DNA from: Thuidium tamariscinum
Taxonomy: Eukaryota; Streptophyta; Bryopsida; Hypnales; Thuidiaceae
Assembly: GCA_947034885.2 (NCBI GenBank)
Contig: OX344755.2
Coordinates: forward strand, 22,017,052 to 22,081,051
Direction of reading: 5' to 3'
Length of the DNA stretch: 64,000 bases
Shown here: piece by piece, positions 33,101 to 45,105 of the stretch
Numbering within the stretch: the stretch's first letter is position 1
How the letters are laid out: the number at the start of each line of letters is the position of its first letter
The notes under the pieces: model-generated
What the model saw: only the letters and a program-made list of their open reading frames with translations
The model's database searches: none
What the model was told of the DNA's origin: nothing
Program-made: the position numbers and the translations under genes

Positions 33101-35486
33101 ATCAGGAGGAACAAGATGATGTCCGGCAGAAGATGGATGAAGACAAGTCATTGACCTGGTTCAAGCCCAAGAGCAGCATGCCTTACACTCTGCAAGTAAC
33201 TTTTTGGGCCTATTGTTGCAATTACAAATGGGATTTTTTTTTCATGAAATACTACTCGTCTACTATGATGATGTTTTTTTCTTTATTTGTTGTTTGAATG
33301 GTATTGTTGGTATTGTTGAAGGGCAAAAGTGGTTTAAATTGCTTTTTATTGTAATATTCTCTTTTTTTATGTCATGGTATTGGAAATTTGTCAATTTTTG
33401 CTACAAGTCCCTATATCATTCATTGTGGTAATGAATAGGTAATCTATGAGATCATGAGGATTGAATTATCTGTCGTTGTAGTTCCAAGGCAAGCCAACAA
33501 AGATGTTGATTATAATGGTAAAGGTTCCTTCCTATCACATGTCCTTTCTTACTTGAATATGTTCAAATTTGTCAAATTAGAGAATGGGTTCTAAAGTAGC
33601 AATTGAAGGAGCTTGAGATGACTTTTTTGATTTAGGTGTTTGTCTTTGTCTTCATTTTAGATCTAGATGCATCCTAGATTGAAGTTTCAATTAGAAACCA
33701 AGCCTTTCAACACTTGAGTCCTTCATTTGGTACATTGAAATTTTCTAGAATTACAATATAAGGTTCTTGAATTTTGACTAGTTCATTTGAGATTGAATTA
33801 TTTTGGAGTGGGGCAAAGGTGTAAAATCAAATTTAATATAATTGAGTAATTGTTGAAATGTTAGAATTTTACTTCATGAAGTTTTAATTGCAATTTATAA
33901 AGCTAGTGTACTTAGGGCCCATATTAGAAGTTGAAATTAAAGATTATTGTATTAGGCATTTAGTCTTGACTTCATTTAGATATCTTTTGATTTTTGAGTA
34001 TATTTCACATCCATGCACAGGTTTATTCTTCCGCAAAGGTTCTTATGTGTGGCTAGCAACAACTTCTCTTCATTATGATCCAAATTTCTTTCCAAATCCT
34101 CAAGAGTTTGATCCATCGAGATTTGTTGTATGTGCACTATACATAAATTACTATCCAATAATGCAATTAATTCTTTGAATTTCAAGTTAACTAGGCCTAT
34201 TTTGATTTGAGATTGTTCTTTTATGCATGGAGCTTATATTCATGGAATTCATATCATGTTATAAATTGATAGTTCACACAATTTGGCTAGAATTGGTGGC
34301 ATTAGTGTCTAATGACTAAGTTGGTGTGTGCTCTCCACTTGAAAGAAGACATGATTTATACTAGTGTTTTTGTGCATTTATTTTGTTTGAACTTATTTTC
34401 TTTGGTTGAGTTAATTTTAATGTAGTACTAAAGTTGCTAGCATGTAAATTCTACTCATTTACATGAAATTGTATAGAGTTTAGTGTTATCTTTATGTGCA
34501 ATTAGATCCATATTTCCTTATTTCTTCTACTTATTTTCAATTTCTTTAGATAGTGTACAAAAAATACTTTTATGAGTCTAATATTGGACTATTGGTGGAA
34601 TTCATTGCAGGAGAAGAGTAAGCCAAATGCTTTCATGCCTTTTGGCCAAGGTCCACATTTATGCCCTGGAAGTGAACTTGCATTGACAGAGACATTGTTC
34701 ATCATCCATCATCTTGTGACAAATTATAGGTTTGAGATCAACCATGCATCATGCAAAATGAACAATATTTTAATGCTTGTTTGTTATTTCAATTGCTTAT
34801 TGGAAAGTGATGATTGCACATTGCAAACTTATTAACCTTAAGAATTGGGATGTGAACTGTGAAGGAGATTATCATGCACAATGTCAAGTTATAAAAGTCA
34901 ATTTTTTGAATTTTGAATATTCAAACTTCTACTTGAAGGGAGCACATTCAATTGAAGAATTTGAATTTTATATTTCCAACTAAATATGGATACCAATAGA
35001 ATGCTTGCTTGAGTAGACTAAGCTTTAAGATCTACAAGTGGTCTAATTTGTACATGAAAAGTTCGACCAACGGTTGGTTTTAAAGCTTCATTTCTTTGAG
35101 CAAGCATTCAAGTTGTGAAAGTTGCATGGTTGTCTTGAAATTTGGACTTGACTTTACCATTTTGGAATCAATTTCTTTACACCTTCTCTAAAATTCATTT
35201 GCATTGTACTACTATGTATTTTTCTTCTATAGTTTTATGACCAAGGAAGTAGATGAACCATTTTTCCTTAGATGAATTTTGATGGGTGGAAGTCTTTAGG
35301 CCTTGGTACAAAAGAATTTGTGAAACATGGTGTATCTATTTTGTGTAATGAAAGAAATTGAAATTATGTGCATGTTGTGGCTCTTGCAGATGGAAAAAGT
35401 GTGGAATAGACAGAGGAATGATACACCTTCCAATTAGAAAACTTGTAGGTTTTCCAATTTGTTTGGTCAAGAGGCATGAGACATGA
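30154..35486 (+). CDS. Cytochrome P450, CYP85 clan, CYP707-like (P450-2)
   Basis: Exons: 30154 to about 30430 (exon 1), 30817-31126, 31689-31844, 32298-32537, 33106-33195, 33439-33517, 34021-34127, 34611-34729 and 35390-35486. All of exons 2-9 are open and in phase. The stop is TGA at 35484, after KRHET. Membrane anchor [16 protein letters not shown]-helix EIMR, FDPSRF and [10 protein letters not shown] are present. The I-helix reads AAALTT (32454-32471), again without the acidic residue. Differences from P450-1 are often synonymous, which suggests both are under protein-level constraint. Exon 1 again fails to close. The anchor is read in one frame, while a proline-rich hinge-like PDGCFPFAVGNSVP is read in the +1 frame and ends at TGA, so either the splicing is unusual or exon 1 is damaged. 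The substrate is unknown. Confidence 0.85.
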
Positions 35487-36177
35487 AAAGTTGAATTATT
35501 GATCTCAATGAAGAAGGTTGGTGGTAGAATTTGAGACTAGTTTTGGGATGAGTACTCCCATTGACTTAAATATGGCATTGACCTATATACAAGTATGAAT
35601 ATGTGGTAATCTATAAGGAGAGGTAGTTATTGAACATGTATCATCTTATAAATTCACCCTCTTATACATTCTTTGTATTATTTTGAATATGTGAATATGA
35701 TCAATTGATATAAGGCATTTTCTTTTGCACTAAAATTGATTTTCCATTTTAGAATATAGTAGGGCCCTATGATATTGGCAATTAGGTTATTAGTAGAATC
35801 AAATAGAAATTGTTATTATAATTTATATAATTAGTTAGTATAAGTAATGTTCAAATAGGAGGTATGGAAATTTATAATATTTTACATGTTGCAATTTTTG
35901 TCATATTTCACAATCATAAAGCAATGGTGATGTAGTATAGTATAGTGCTATATATAGCTATATAGTTGTATATAGAAGGAAAGGATTCCAATATGTCATT
36001 AAATTTGAGCACATGTAGCATGTAATGTTTGGCTATTATATGAATAAATTATAAACTTAGCTACACATTCTAGATGAATCATGGAAATAGCAGTCTCATA
36101 TATTGTAAAATTTTCTAATTATGAGAGCTATTAGTTGTCCTTTGTCATCAATTTAAACATTTTTTTTGGACTTTCTA

Positions 36178-36911
36178 GGATGAATGCAAGAAACACTTGT
36201 ACTATTTTTCGTCACAAGTTAAGTGCTGATTTGTTTTTTGGCCATAACTTTTGCATTTTTGCTCGAAATGACTCGAGATTTCTAGAGAAGGTACTCATGT
36301 CTATCATACAACTTACATAATTTTTTCATAATTTTCAAAAATAGTTTAATACGAAAATAGTACTAGTGATTAAATGTCACAAATGACAATTTGGAGGTTT
36401 TTAGTACTAAGGAGTACCTTTTTTTTATGATTTTGAGATGAAATTTGGATAAAATAGTCTTCTAGTAGATTACATCTCTCCACGTGAGGGATTTAAAAAA
36501 AAGTTATTTTATGTGGTGTGGAAGTCTACAAAGTGAGCTTCTTTCTGCTTGAATTTTGAAACATATAAAATATTATTTTGGTGTTTTTTTTGTGAATGAC
36601 CATCTTCATAGAATTGTTGCAAATTTCTACTTTTTATTTTTTGTATTTATTTATTTATTTATTTCTATTTTTCCAAATTAAAACATGAAGGTATGTGTTT
36701 TCTTGAGGTTTGGGGCTTTTTAAATTCTCCTACTTAGAGAATTTTCCTATCAATTTCCTTTGGTAGAAACCTTCATCTTAGAGGTCTATACATTGTTCAT
36801 ATTTTTCAAATATTTTTCAAATTAATTTTCTAATTTTAAAGTATTCCTGAAAAAGTCATGAGTATTGTAGTAAAACGCAACAAATAGTATAGGTGTTTCT
36901 TGCATTCACCC
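36178..36911. mobile_element. Family F element, copy 4 (TSD TCTA)
   Basis: 734 bp with ends GGATGAATGCAAGAAACACT and GTGTTTCTTGCATTCACCC, flanked by TCTA (36174-36177, 36912-36915). The S1 site near 13533 is empty and reads TTTCTATAATC. It inserted into S2 after the duplication. Confidence 0.85.
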
Positions 36912-36951
36912 TCTATAACCCCAAAAGGACCATGGTCTATTTTTACTAAAA

Positions 36952-37707
36952 GGGTGATTGCAAAAAACACTTCACGTTTTTGGCTCAAAATGATGTTTTT
37001 GAACATAGTACTGGCAATACTATGCGATCTTGACCGTACAATGCGTCTGACGTGCGCCTATATATCTCAAATGTCAATTTTGCGTGCCTATAGATGTGGG
37101 CCATCAATGTAGTACTATGCAATACTATATAGTACTATAGACTACCACAAGTACTTCACAGGCCACATGGAGCAGAAAATAGCAGAAAAAAGGTCTATGG
37201 ACCTTTTTATTTTTAATAATTAAAAAAAAATCAAAAAATTATTTTTAAGAGAAGCCATTTTTTAAAACAAAATTGTGCTCATATTGCAACAAAAAATTCC
37301 TCTAAATTTTTTTTCCCTCTTTGTAGCATTTATGCAAAGGAAGGTCCCTTTGGCCCCATGTGGACAATAGACATTTTACTATTTTTATAAAAAATCATCA
37401 TCAATCATTGAAGTGTTACTTGACTTCCAACTTGTCGAATTTGTGGCTTTAGATTCAGATTTTTGAGTCAAAAAGAGGACTAAAAACCTCCAAAATGGCC
37501 AAGGTAGACAACCAATCGGGGGCAATTTAAAAATAGTAAAATAATTTTTTAAAAATTTTTAAAATTACACAACATATAAAACTTTTGTGTGCACCTTCAT
37601 TCCAAATTTCAAGTTGATAAGGCAAAATATGCAAAAGTTATGAACAAAAAATTACCCGTTGGAGGTCAAGGGACAAGAAATAGGACAAGTGTTTATTGCA
37701 ATCACCC
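36952..37707. mobile_element. Family F element, copy 5
   Basis: 756 bp with ends GGGTGATTGCAAAAAACACT and GTGTTTATTGCAATCACCC. The flanks are AAAA and TAAA (TAAAA could be a 5-bp duplication). The S1 site is empty (ACTAAAAGAACAC near 13570). It lies only 40 bp from the previous family F element. Confidence 0.85.
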
Positions 37708-38795
37708 TAAAAGAACACTCAAAACTATCATTTCTATTGCAAAAACTGCAAAAATGTGAAAATTATTATTTTTGGACATCTTACAAAAGGATCTTACATC
37801 TAACTATTTTGAAAAAATGTTTGTAGTAAATAAAATTTACCACATAGATTGTAAGATATATATGTTTGAAGCAAACAAAATAAGTTTTTTTATACAATGC
37901 AAGATTAGATTGATTGCTTTAAACCTTTTTAATTAAAACTTTTTGCACTACAAAGTTTTAGCCTTAAATCTTTATGTTGGAAAATTGAATTGAAGGCCTA
38001 GGAAAAGAAACAAATTTAAAAAATTTAATTTGCATTTGTTAGAAAATGTTATATAAAAGTAGGTATAAGATAGAAAGAAAATCTAAATTCTCAATATCTC
38101 TAAGACGCAATTAAATTAAACTAGTTTGTTTTTATGAAAAGTAGTAAAAAATGCAGTTAGTAATGAATCCTTTAAGTTGTTTTTTCAAGAGGATGCTTTG
38201 AATACTTGAGGAACAAGATTGTCCATGCCTCTCACATAACTTATTTGAATGAAATAAATCAATTTTTTTTGGTAATGGAAAAAAATTGAGATTGTAGGTA
38301 TCTACTGGAAATCAAATCAAATCCAAATCCAATTTCAAGTATTACTATCGTAAACAAATTACTTATTGTGCACATTTCGGTTTTCAATGTTTTTTTGGAA
38401 GATTGATATCATTATTTCACTAATTTAAAAAAAATTGTAATTAGTGAATGAGGTGAAAATATTGTAGTAAAATAAAATCACAATTATATTTGAAAAATTG
38501 TGACCTTTCTAGAAATCAGCTCACATATGTTTTGAGTAATGTGGTATCAATATACCATCTACTAACCATGGACATTAAGTTTCACTATAGGAGCTACAAA
38601 TGTTGCCTTCTTTTTAGAAAACATAGGAAATTGATGAGGTTTTGTCATTGTCTTTTTTGGCCTTGGCAACATCTGCTCTTTCCTTCTTTTTTTTCTTGTT
38701 TCTCATTAAAATTGTCCTCTTCTATGCAAGGACTTGTTAGTGCCACATGCACAGTAAGTGAAGCTGCACGGTAAGTAACATGTCTGCGATAGATA

Positions 38796-39046
38796 AGGTA
38801 GGTACACCCAAAATGGCACCTGATCTAAAAGCGCCATCTACAATGTGCATACATTTCCAAAATCAGCCATGTACCTCGACTATAGATGGCACTTTTAGAA
38901 ACAGACTTTGACCATGAATAACTTGCATGTGGTATCCAAATCCTATGTTTTTTGTTGCGTTGGAACATGCTTTCACTCCCCAACAAAAATGTATAAAAAT
39001 CTGAACAGCATAATTACAGTTACTAGGCACAGTATGAATAAGTGGC
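38796..39046. mobile_element. Family B MITE, right end missing
   Basis: The left terminus AGGTAGGTACACCCAAAATG follows TA, and the interior is closely like 22557-22829. The text stops after AATAAGTGGCA and returns to sequence shared with S1. About 25 bp of the right end, including its inverted repeat, is gone, together with about 7 bp of flank. Confidence 0.8.
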
Positions 39047-39566
39047 ACAATCACAATTCTGTGTAGGCAAAAGACTGGGAGATAGCCACCTACTGATAGT
39101 GGTGAGGATGTTGGGAAACTGGAGACACTACTGTTGCTTAACAGGAATTGCAAGATGGTCAGCAGCATGAACCAATGCAAATCAAAACCTAAAGTAACCC
39201 TCAAAACCTAAATTAACCCTAAATGTTGTGAGATTTGGGCTTCATCCTCATTCTTTAATTGACAACAACAGTCAAAAGGTAAAGAAATCTGAGAAGTCAT
39301 GAGCCTTACTGCCAAAACCTTGAATTGAGCTTACGTATTCTTCTGAGGTACAGTCATGTATGAGTTCACTGGAAATGAGATAGATCTGCCATGTAACTTA
39401 TATGCAGGCAGTTTGTGGAAATTGATCATTGGCTTTACTTCCAAATGAATGTGTTGATCTTTGAGAAGTTGGGGCATAATATGCATATAATTAGTTAAAC
39501 CTTTTGTTTAGAGTGTTGTATGTCAAATCAGGTTGTCGGATGTGCAAGAGAATTACTAACTAAGGT

Positions 39567-39719
39567 AAATCATTCCATTACGGACCAAGTAGGAGCAGAC
39601 CCATTGCAGGTCAAATTCTATTGGACAGGTGGTGTACATTTAAAAACTTGAATGTACACCACCACTACAATTTGACTTGCAATGGGTTTGCTCCCCTTTC
39701 ATCTGTAATGGGGTAGTTT
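39567..39719. mobile_element. Family I foldback element, S2 copy
   Basis: Position-for-position counterpart of 22015-22167. It has the same fold, with GGTGGTGTACATT / AATGTACACCACC arms around a short loop and slightly diverged outer arms. Shared by both duplicates. Confidence 0.7.
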
Positions 39720-40198
39720 ACCTTACTCTATACTATCAAAACTTCATAACATCAATAATCAATGTTATGTTTATCCTAGAGTAGGGTTTTTTTTTCCATT
39801 TTTGAAAAAGTGGCATCGTGGCTATATAAAATGCTACAGCGGTGCTCCAAATTGCAACATTCATCCACTTATTGGATGTATGGTATGGTTTTCATCCACA
39901 ATCAAGTGATTTCATCTAATATTTTCTTAAATTTCAAAGTTGTTTGGCAATTACATCCAAGTTTTTTGGCATTTTTTAATAGTATTATAAAGCCATATTA
40001 TTTTTCCTAGTGCAATCTGGCACTAGAAAGCCAAAAAAAACAGCCCTACTTTGGAGTATAATTTTTGGTAGTGGGCCAAATAAAAATTAATTTTTAGCAG
40101 GTGGACCAATATACATGCAGTATGAGCATGCAAAGTCTAAAAGAGGCATAAGTCACTTGATTCCTATAAATTTTGTATGCCGTTTTTCTCAGTGATTA

Positions 40199-40471
40199 AG
40201 GTAGGTACACCCAAAAGCACCACTTATTCATATTGAGCCTAATTCCTACTATTAATTAGTTCAAATTTTTATGTAGTCTTGTTGGCAAGTGAAAGCATGT
40301 TTCAACACACCAAAGAATGCAGGATTTGGATACCGTATGCAAAAGTTTTTAATAGTCAAAGTCTCTTTCTGAAAGCACTATCTACAGTTTGTGAACATAA
40401 CTGATTTCGGAAATGTATGTGTGCTGTAGATGGCGCTTTTAGGAACATGGCACTTTTGGGTGTACCTATCT
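40199..40471. mobile_element. Family B MITE, S2-specific copy
   Basis: 273 bp with ends AGGTAGGTACACCCAAAAGC and CTTTTGGGTGTACCTATCT. It is flanked by TA on both sides (40197-40198, 40472-40473). S1 has the exact empty site TGATTAGTGCTC near 22922. It is in opposite internal orientation to the S1-specific copy. Confidence 0.9.
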
Positions 40472-40963
40472 TAGTGCTCTTTTCCTGTGGGGCATTTCAT
40501 AGCTGCGTTAAGGGAGCCAACTCATTTCTGACCACGTCAATAGTTGAGCATATTTGGAGCTAAAAATATTTGACAATGTCTCAAAAATCACCCAAATACC
40601 TTTTTTGGCTAAAAATAAGAGGTCTAAATAGTTAAATTTCAATATTACTTGCAAAAAATTTCAAAACAATCAAATAAATCTAATTGTCGATATTAGAATG
40701 AGACAAAATTTAGATGTGATCATATATAGCTACTAAAGTAGTTAGAGATCAAGGATTAAAGTCAAAACTCTTTGAAAATTGTTTAAGGGTCCATCCTTGA
40801 TAAAAAGAATTTTTTTGAAAGTGTTCTTGATTGAAAGTGCAATTAAATGATTTCTATAATTAAATGATTAGTTGACTATTGATTTTATATATTGTGATTT
40901 TATGACCATTATATCTAACAATTTCAGCGATCCAAGGAACTTCTAATTTGAAAATTCATAGTA

Positions 40964-41692
40964 GGGTTGTTGCAAGAAACACTTCCCTAGTTTGGTCTCA
41001 AAATCGCCTATTTTGAAGAGTCCTATGACTTTTGGAACAATTTTTTTTTAAATAAAATAAAATATGGATAATTTGAAGAGTAATTAGAATATTGTGCCTC
41101 TTAAAATTTAGACTTAAGAAAATTTAACTCTAAAAGTTATGCACAAAAAAGCACAATGAAAAATACAAGGAAAATAGACACTTTGATGTCTGATTTTTTA
41201 AAAATAGTTAAAAAACTCAAAAACATAAAATTCAAAAATCCATTTTTTCTAACCTTAAGATGCTTTTCTCCAACCAATTTCATCTTTGAGAAAAATATTT
41301 TTTGTTCTCTACAACTGTACCTTGGTACTACACTTTGAGCACATATGGAAGGTGGACAATTTACTATTTTTAGAAAATTTCTTTGTGGTTTTGTGTAACT
41401 TTAGCAAATGTCTTTGCATACCAATTTTAAGCTTAAAATTTGCATTTTTGGATCAAAAGTAGGACTAAAACCCTCCAAAATGGCCAAAGTAGACATCCAA
41501 TTGGGGTCTATTTTAAAATAGTAAAATAATTTTTAAGAATTATAAAAATTTTCATTATGTCTAGAACTTTTATGTGTACATTCATTTCAAGTTTTGTGTG
41601 AATTGGACAAACAATGCAAAAGTTATGAGTAAGAAACCACTTGTCCAAGTCCAAGGGGACAAAAAATAGGATAAGTGCTTCTTCAATCACCC
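40964..41692. mobile_element. Family F element, copy 6 (counterpart of copy 3)
   Basis: Ends GGGTTGTTGCAAGAAACACT and GTGCTTCTTCAATCACCC. It occupies the same site as 25564-26558 in S1 and lacks the family C element found there. Confidence 0.8.
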
Positions 41693-41730
41693 AATAATGA
41701 CCTACTTCATCTAAGTTTAAAAAAATAAAA

Positions 41731-42263
41731 CATAAGAGGTTTTTCAGCTTCTCTAGAAGACTGTGAGTTCTCGGACTGTGGAAACTCATTGAAAGCTGCC
41801 TTCAGAGGCGATCTGATGTGGCCAAGAGACTACCACATCACATATTAATATTTAATTAATATTTTAATATTTTTTTCAAAAAAATTTATTTTTTAAATAT
41901 TTCAATATTATTTCAATAATTTTTTTTATTTTTTTAATATTTTATTATTATTATTTAATCTAACGGGTGCACAGATTGGGGAAGCAGTCTCTCAGACCCC
42001 ATTACATTCAGTGGAAGACTGTCACACTGCCTCCCAGCAGATGAAATGGTGTGGAATATCCCATACCATTCCATCCAATAGATGAAATGGTGTTGGATAT
42101 TCCACACCATTCCATCCAGCACCAATGGTATTCCACTCCAATCAGTAACTAAAGTTGCAACTCCAAGAAATGTCAGATGAAATTAAGTAATGGGGACTTC
42201 ACCAAGGGGAAGGCAATCCTTCTATGGGCTACTGAATGTTATGCCCTGAAAAAACCTCTTATG
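41731..42263. mobile_element. Family D element, S2-specific
   Basis: The ends CATAAGAGGTTTTTCAG and CTGAAAAAACCTCTTATG are inverted. The flanks share AATAAAA (41724-41730, 42264-42270), but the A-rich site makes the duplication length uncertain. S1 is empty near 26600. The right half contains a palindromic GGTGTGGAATATCC patch (42035-42170) that may be a further nested insert. Confidence 0.8.
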
Positions 42264-42667
42264 AATAAAAAATTTACCTACTTTTATTGCAAATACTACA
42301 AAATCAGCACTTTGTTAGGTAAAGTGCTTCCATCTATTTCAATGTTTTTGGATATTTTCACCTTACATATTAATCTAAAATTTGAATGACTAAAGTGCAA
42401 ATGGTTGTTAGGCTTGGCATTAATTTTTTAATTTTTATATAGTAATAGAAAAAATGAACCTATATACAATCATACATCGATGCATATTAAATCAAGAGGT
42501 TGTCATTAGAATATATAGGATACTTGTCTAATAGTAGCTTGTCCCAAAAAAGAGTAAAAAGGGAGAGTTAGAATGTTACATTGAAAATAGTGACAATTTT
42601 TTCTTTTTCTTAAATTTCATTTTTGTACTTGCATAGAAAATGATCAATATTTCAATTCACTTCTAAA

Positions 42668-42668
<1 letters not shown>

Positions 42669-42757
<89 letters not shown>
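42669..42757. repeat. (TA)n microsatellite, about 44 units
   Basis: An uninterrupted TA run of about 88 bp. The S1 counterpart (about 27028-27066) is a short, broken mixture of TATATACATACATTC words. The run therefore expanded in S2, or decayed in S1, after duplication. Confidence 0.95.
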
Positions 42758-42763
<6 letters not shown>

Positions 42764-42840
42764 ATTTATACTTTATAAAAGAGGAAAAAATTTGCAGTGA
42801 TTCAAAATCATTAATAAGATAATTGTGAAAATCACTAGTA

Positions 42841-43145
42841 TTACATTAGGGACCATCATTCACATATGTAGACTTTAAAGACTAGTCTATTGATTGGTTT
42901 AGGTTGCCAATTTCGTTTTCTAATGTGAGTCATGACTCTAAAAGGCTAGGTCAAATCAATCATAGTAAAAGAAGGCTTTATTCATGAGTTTTTTTCTAGA
43001 GTTACTTGTAACTTTTGTTGATGATATGTGTCAAAGTCATTGTGGACTACAATTGACATTCATATTCTATGCAAGTACAAAAATATTTGTCATTGTATTT
43101 CTATTCAAGTACGTAGAAAAATGTAATTAAGGAAGATCATAACTA
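42841..43145. other. Short unique interval after S2
   Basis: AT-rich sequence with no open frame of note, between the end of S2 and a family A element. Nothing recognised. Confidence 0.5.
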
Positions 43146-43486
43146 AGGTAGGTGGTCCTAAACTAACAAGGCCCTAAAAGCGTCTCTAATGCAAAGGTGA
43201 TTAAAATTTTGGTTTCTTCAATAAACCATCAATGTATTCAATCATGAGTTATGAGTAATACACATTTCAAGAGGCGGATCTTGCTTTTAGTGACCATTGT
43301 GTTTCAATTTCAAAAATTTGTAATGAACTCCTCAAACGTCCAAAAATAATGAAACGGCTTTGCTTAGATGCCAATTCCATTTATCTTTCTCTGGAAATTT
43401 ACTGGAAAAAAGATTTCAAGGAGTTCGCTTCCCCCAAATGTGATCAGCTTAAATCTTGAAGGGCATGCTTTCTAGACCTTCTACCT
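43146..43486. mobile_element. Family A MITE, copy 2
   Basis: 341 bp with ends AGGTAGGTGGTCCTA and TAGACCTTCTACCT, flanked by TA (43144-43145, 43487-43488). Internal text (GAAATTTACTGGAAAA, ATGAAACGGCTT) is recognisably related to 76-399. Confidence 0.75.
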
Positions 43487-44236
43487 TACATTGATATTCA
43501 AATTGCCACATTTCTTTCTTCTGTCACCAGACAACGACAAAGAAAATTAATCAAAATGGAAAGAGGAAGCAGAATTCCAACTGCGAAGCGGTGAAGATCG
43601 ATTAAGCTGAAGTTGAAATTATGATGCTAACTTGAATGTAAGTTTTGTCATCTGAACACATAACCGTACTTAATTATCTGCAATTCAAGGGCGACGAAGA
43701 CCTGAATGTTTGTAGCTTTGCAGCTTTGCACGTACCCAGACACATTGTCTTCTACTACACGCATACTGTCAAGAGTAATTTGACAAATTCAAACACTACC
43801 ATGACCTTTGAATAACCCCGCATCGATAACATGCCCTCCATTACTCAATCTGTTGCCACCAGATCGATCGAATAACAGTAACTTAATTTACAACCTCTCA
43901 CTGAAAATGAAACCTTGTTTGGTTCCCACTTGAGGAGAGATTGCTGAAAGCTCTAATGCCATATATACAAGTGAGCGGCATGATCAACAGAGTCCCCGAA
44001 CTCAAGGTGCATTCTCTCGCAAAGACGATCTCCAGATCCACGTACAAGACGCTAGCACGCTGTAATTCGTCCGATGCCAGCTGTGCACACTCAGTGAGGG
44101 TGATTTCAGTTTGATTTTAGGAGAAATGTGAGGTCGATCCTCTTTTTATGGAAGAGAATTATTAACACTAATTAAGAAGAATTGCTGTGCGCGTGCTCAG
44201 GGTGTGATCATCCGATTAATTCCACGCCAGAGATTT

Positions 44237-45105
44237 TATTTTATTTTATTTTATTTTGAACTGGGCAGAGCCCATTGCATTAAAAACACCGAAGCAACAC
44301 ATCCAGGCCCAGAGGCCGGACACACAGAAGGCACAGAGGCCAGATACGCTCGAACTTGGCAAGTTTTTTCTCTGCATGCTGGGGGTGCTGGCGTACCCTG
44401 ATCTGAACCTTAAGTGAGCTGCCCTCCCCGAGACTAAAAGAGCATCTCACAGTGTTTGTTGCAGGCGTTCCTTCGGCCAAGTCTCGTTGGCAAAAACCTA
44501 CTATTCCTCGCAATCCAGATAGTCCAAAGAGCATGGCCTCGCAACAAGGACCACAAAGTCTTGACCTCATGGAACTGACGGGGTAAAAACGCACCAAAAA
44601 TACACTGTATAGCTGAAAGAGGGATGAGAGGTCCTGCTCGAGTTTCCGTAACGTGATGGATTATGGATTGGGCGTAGTTTCATACCAGTTGAGCTTGAGG
44701 ACAGCTGTGGAATCTATGCGTAGGTGTCTCCTCCTCTACATTATCACAACAATCACAGGTAACGGCTATCCTGGGATTAATCCTTGCCCGCCAAGTATGA
44801 ACTGCTACCGCCGTGTGCCAGACAGACCACATGAAGACCGCATCTTTTTGTGGTCGGGACTTACTCCATAAGTCTTTCCAATCAGGTGAGAAATTTGTAT
44901 GAAGGATGGCTGGCCATTTTGAAGGGATGGGTTTCTTGACCTGTTTTTGCGACGTTAAAAGCTTCCTTCCGATTGCCGAGGTGTAATCCGAGAGAGCGTG
45001 TCCCTGGGACCACTTCCAACGCCCTGGATCGAAACTCAGTGACTGGATATTACCCACGAAAGAAAGGTTTGTGCCGCCCTTGGTTTTTTTGCGGAATTCA
45101 AGGAC
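44237..45105 (-). mobile_element. 5'-truncated LINE (L1-type non-LTR) insertion
   Basis: About 869 bp, read on the minus strand. It ends in an AAAAT-repeat tail (44237-44257) and is flanked by a 13-bp target duplication with one mismatch (ACGCCAGAGATTT at 44224-44236, ACGCTAGAGATTT at 45106-45118). Tail, duplication and loss of the 5' part are the classic marks of target-primed reverse transcription. The only coding content is the ORF2 C-terminus described separately. Confidence 0.9.
44434..45105 (-). pseudogene. LINE ORF2 C-terminal fragment with reverse-transcriptase zinc-binding domain
   Basis: Minus-strand frame from the 5' truncation point to a TAG at 44434. It includes the plant LINE zinc-binding region downstream of reverse transcriptase (zf-RVT family): an aromatic-rich AVFMWSVWHTAVAVHTW stretch, then CDCC and HRFHSC (C-x2-C, H-x4-C). 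A tail ALWTIWIARN typical of these proteins follows. There is one in-frame stop at about 44680, where a conserved Trp codon TGG appears as TGA, so the fragment is dead. It lacks the reverse transcriptase and endonuclease domains. Confident as a family call; the subfamily is not determined. Confidence 0.88.

Larger units (their letters stand above)
29375..42840. repeat. Segmental duplication copy S2 (contains P450-2)
   Basis: Collinear with S1 (5255-27150) through promoter, all exons and introns, and the long 3' flank to about 42840, where the texts part after ATCACTAG. S2-only additions are family F at 36178 and 36952, family B at 38796 and 40199, family D at 41731, and the expanded TA repeat at 42669. 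S1 and S2 are adjacent and in the same orientation, so this is a direct tandem duplication. Confidence 0.85.
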
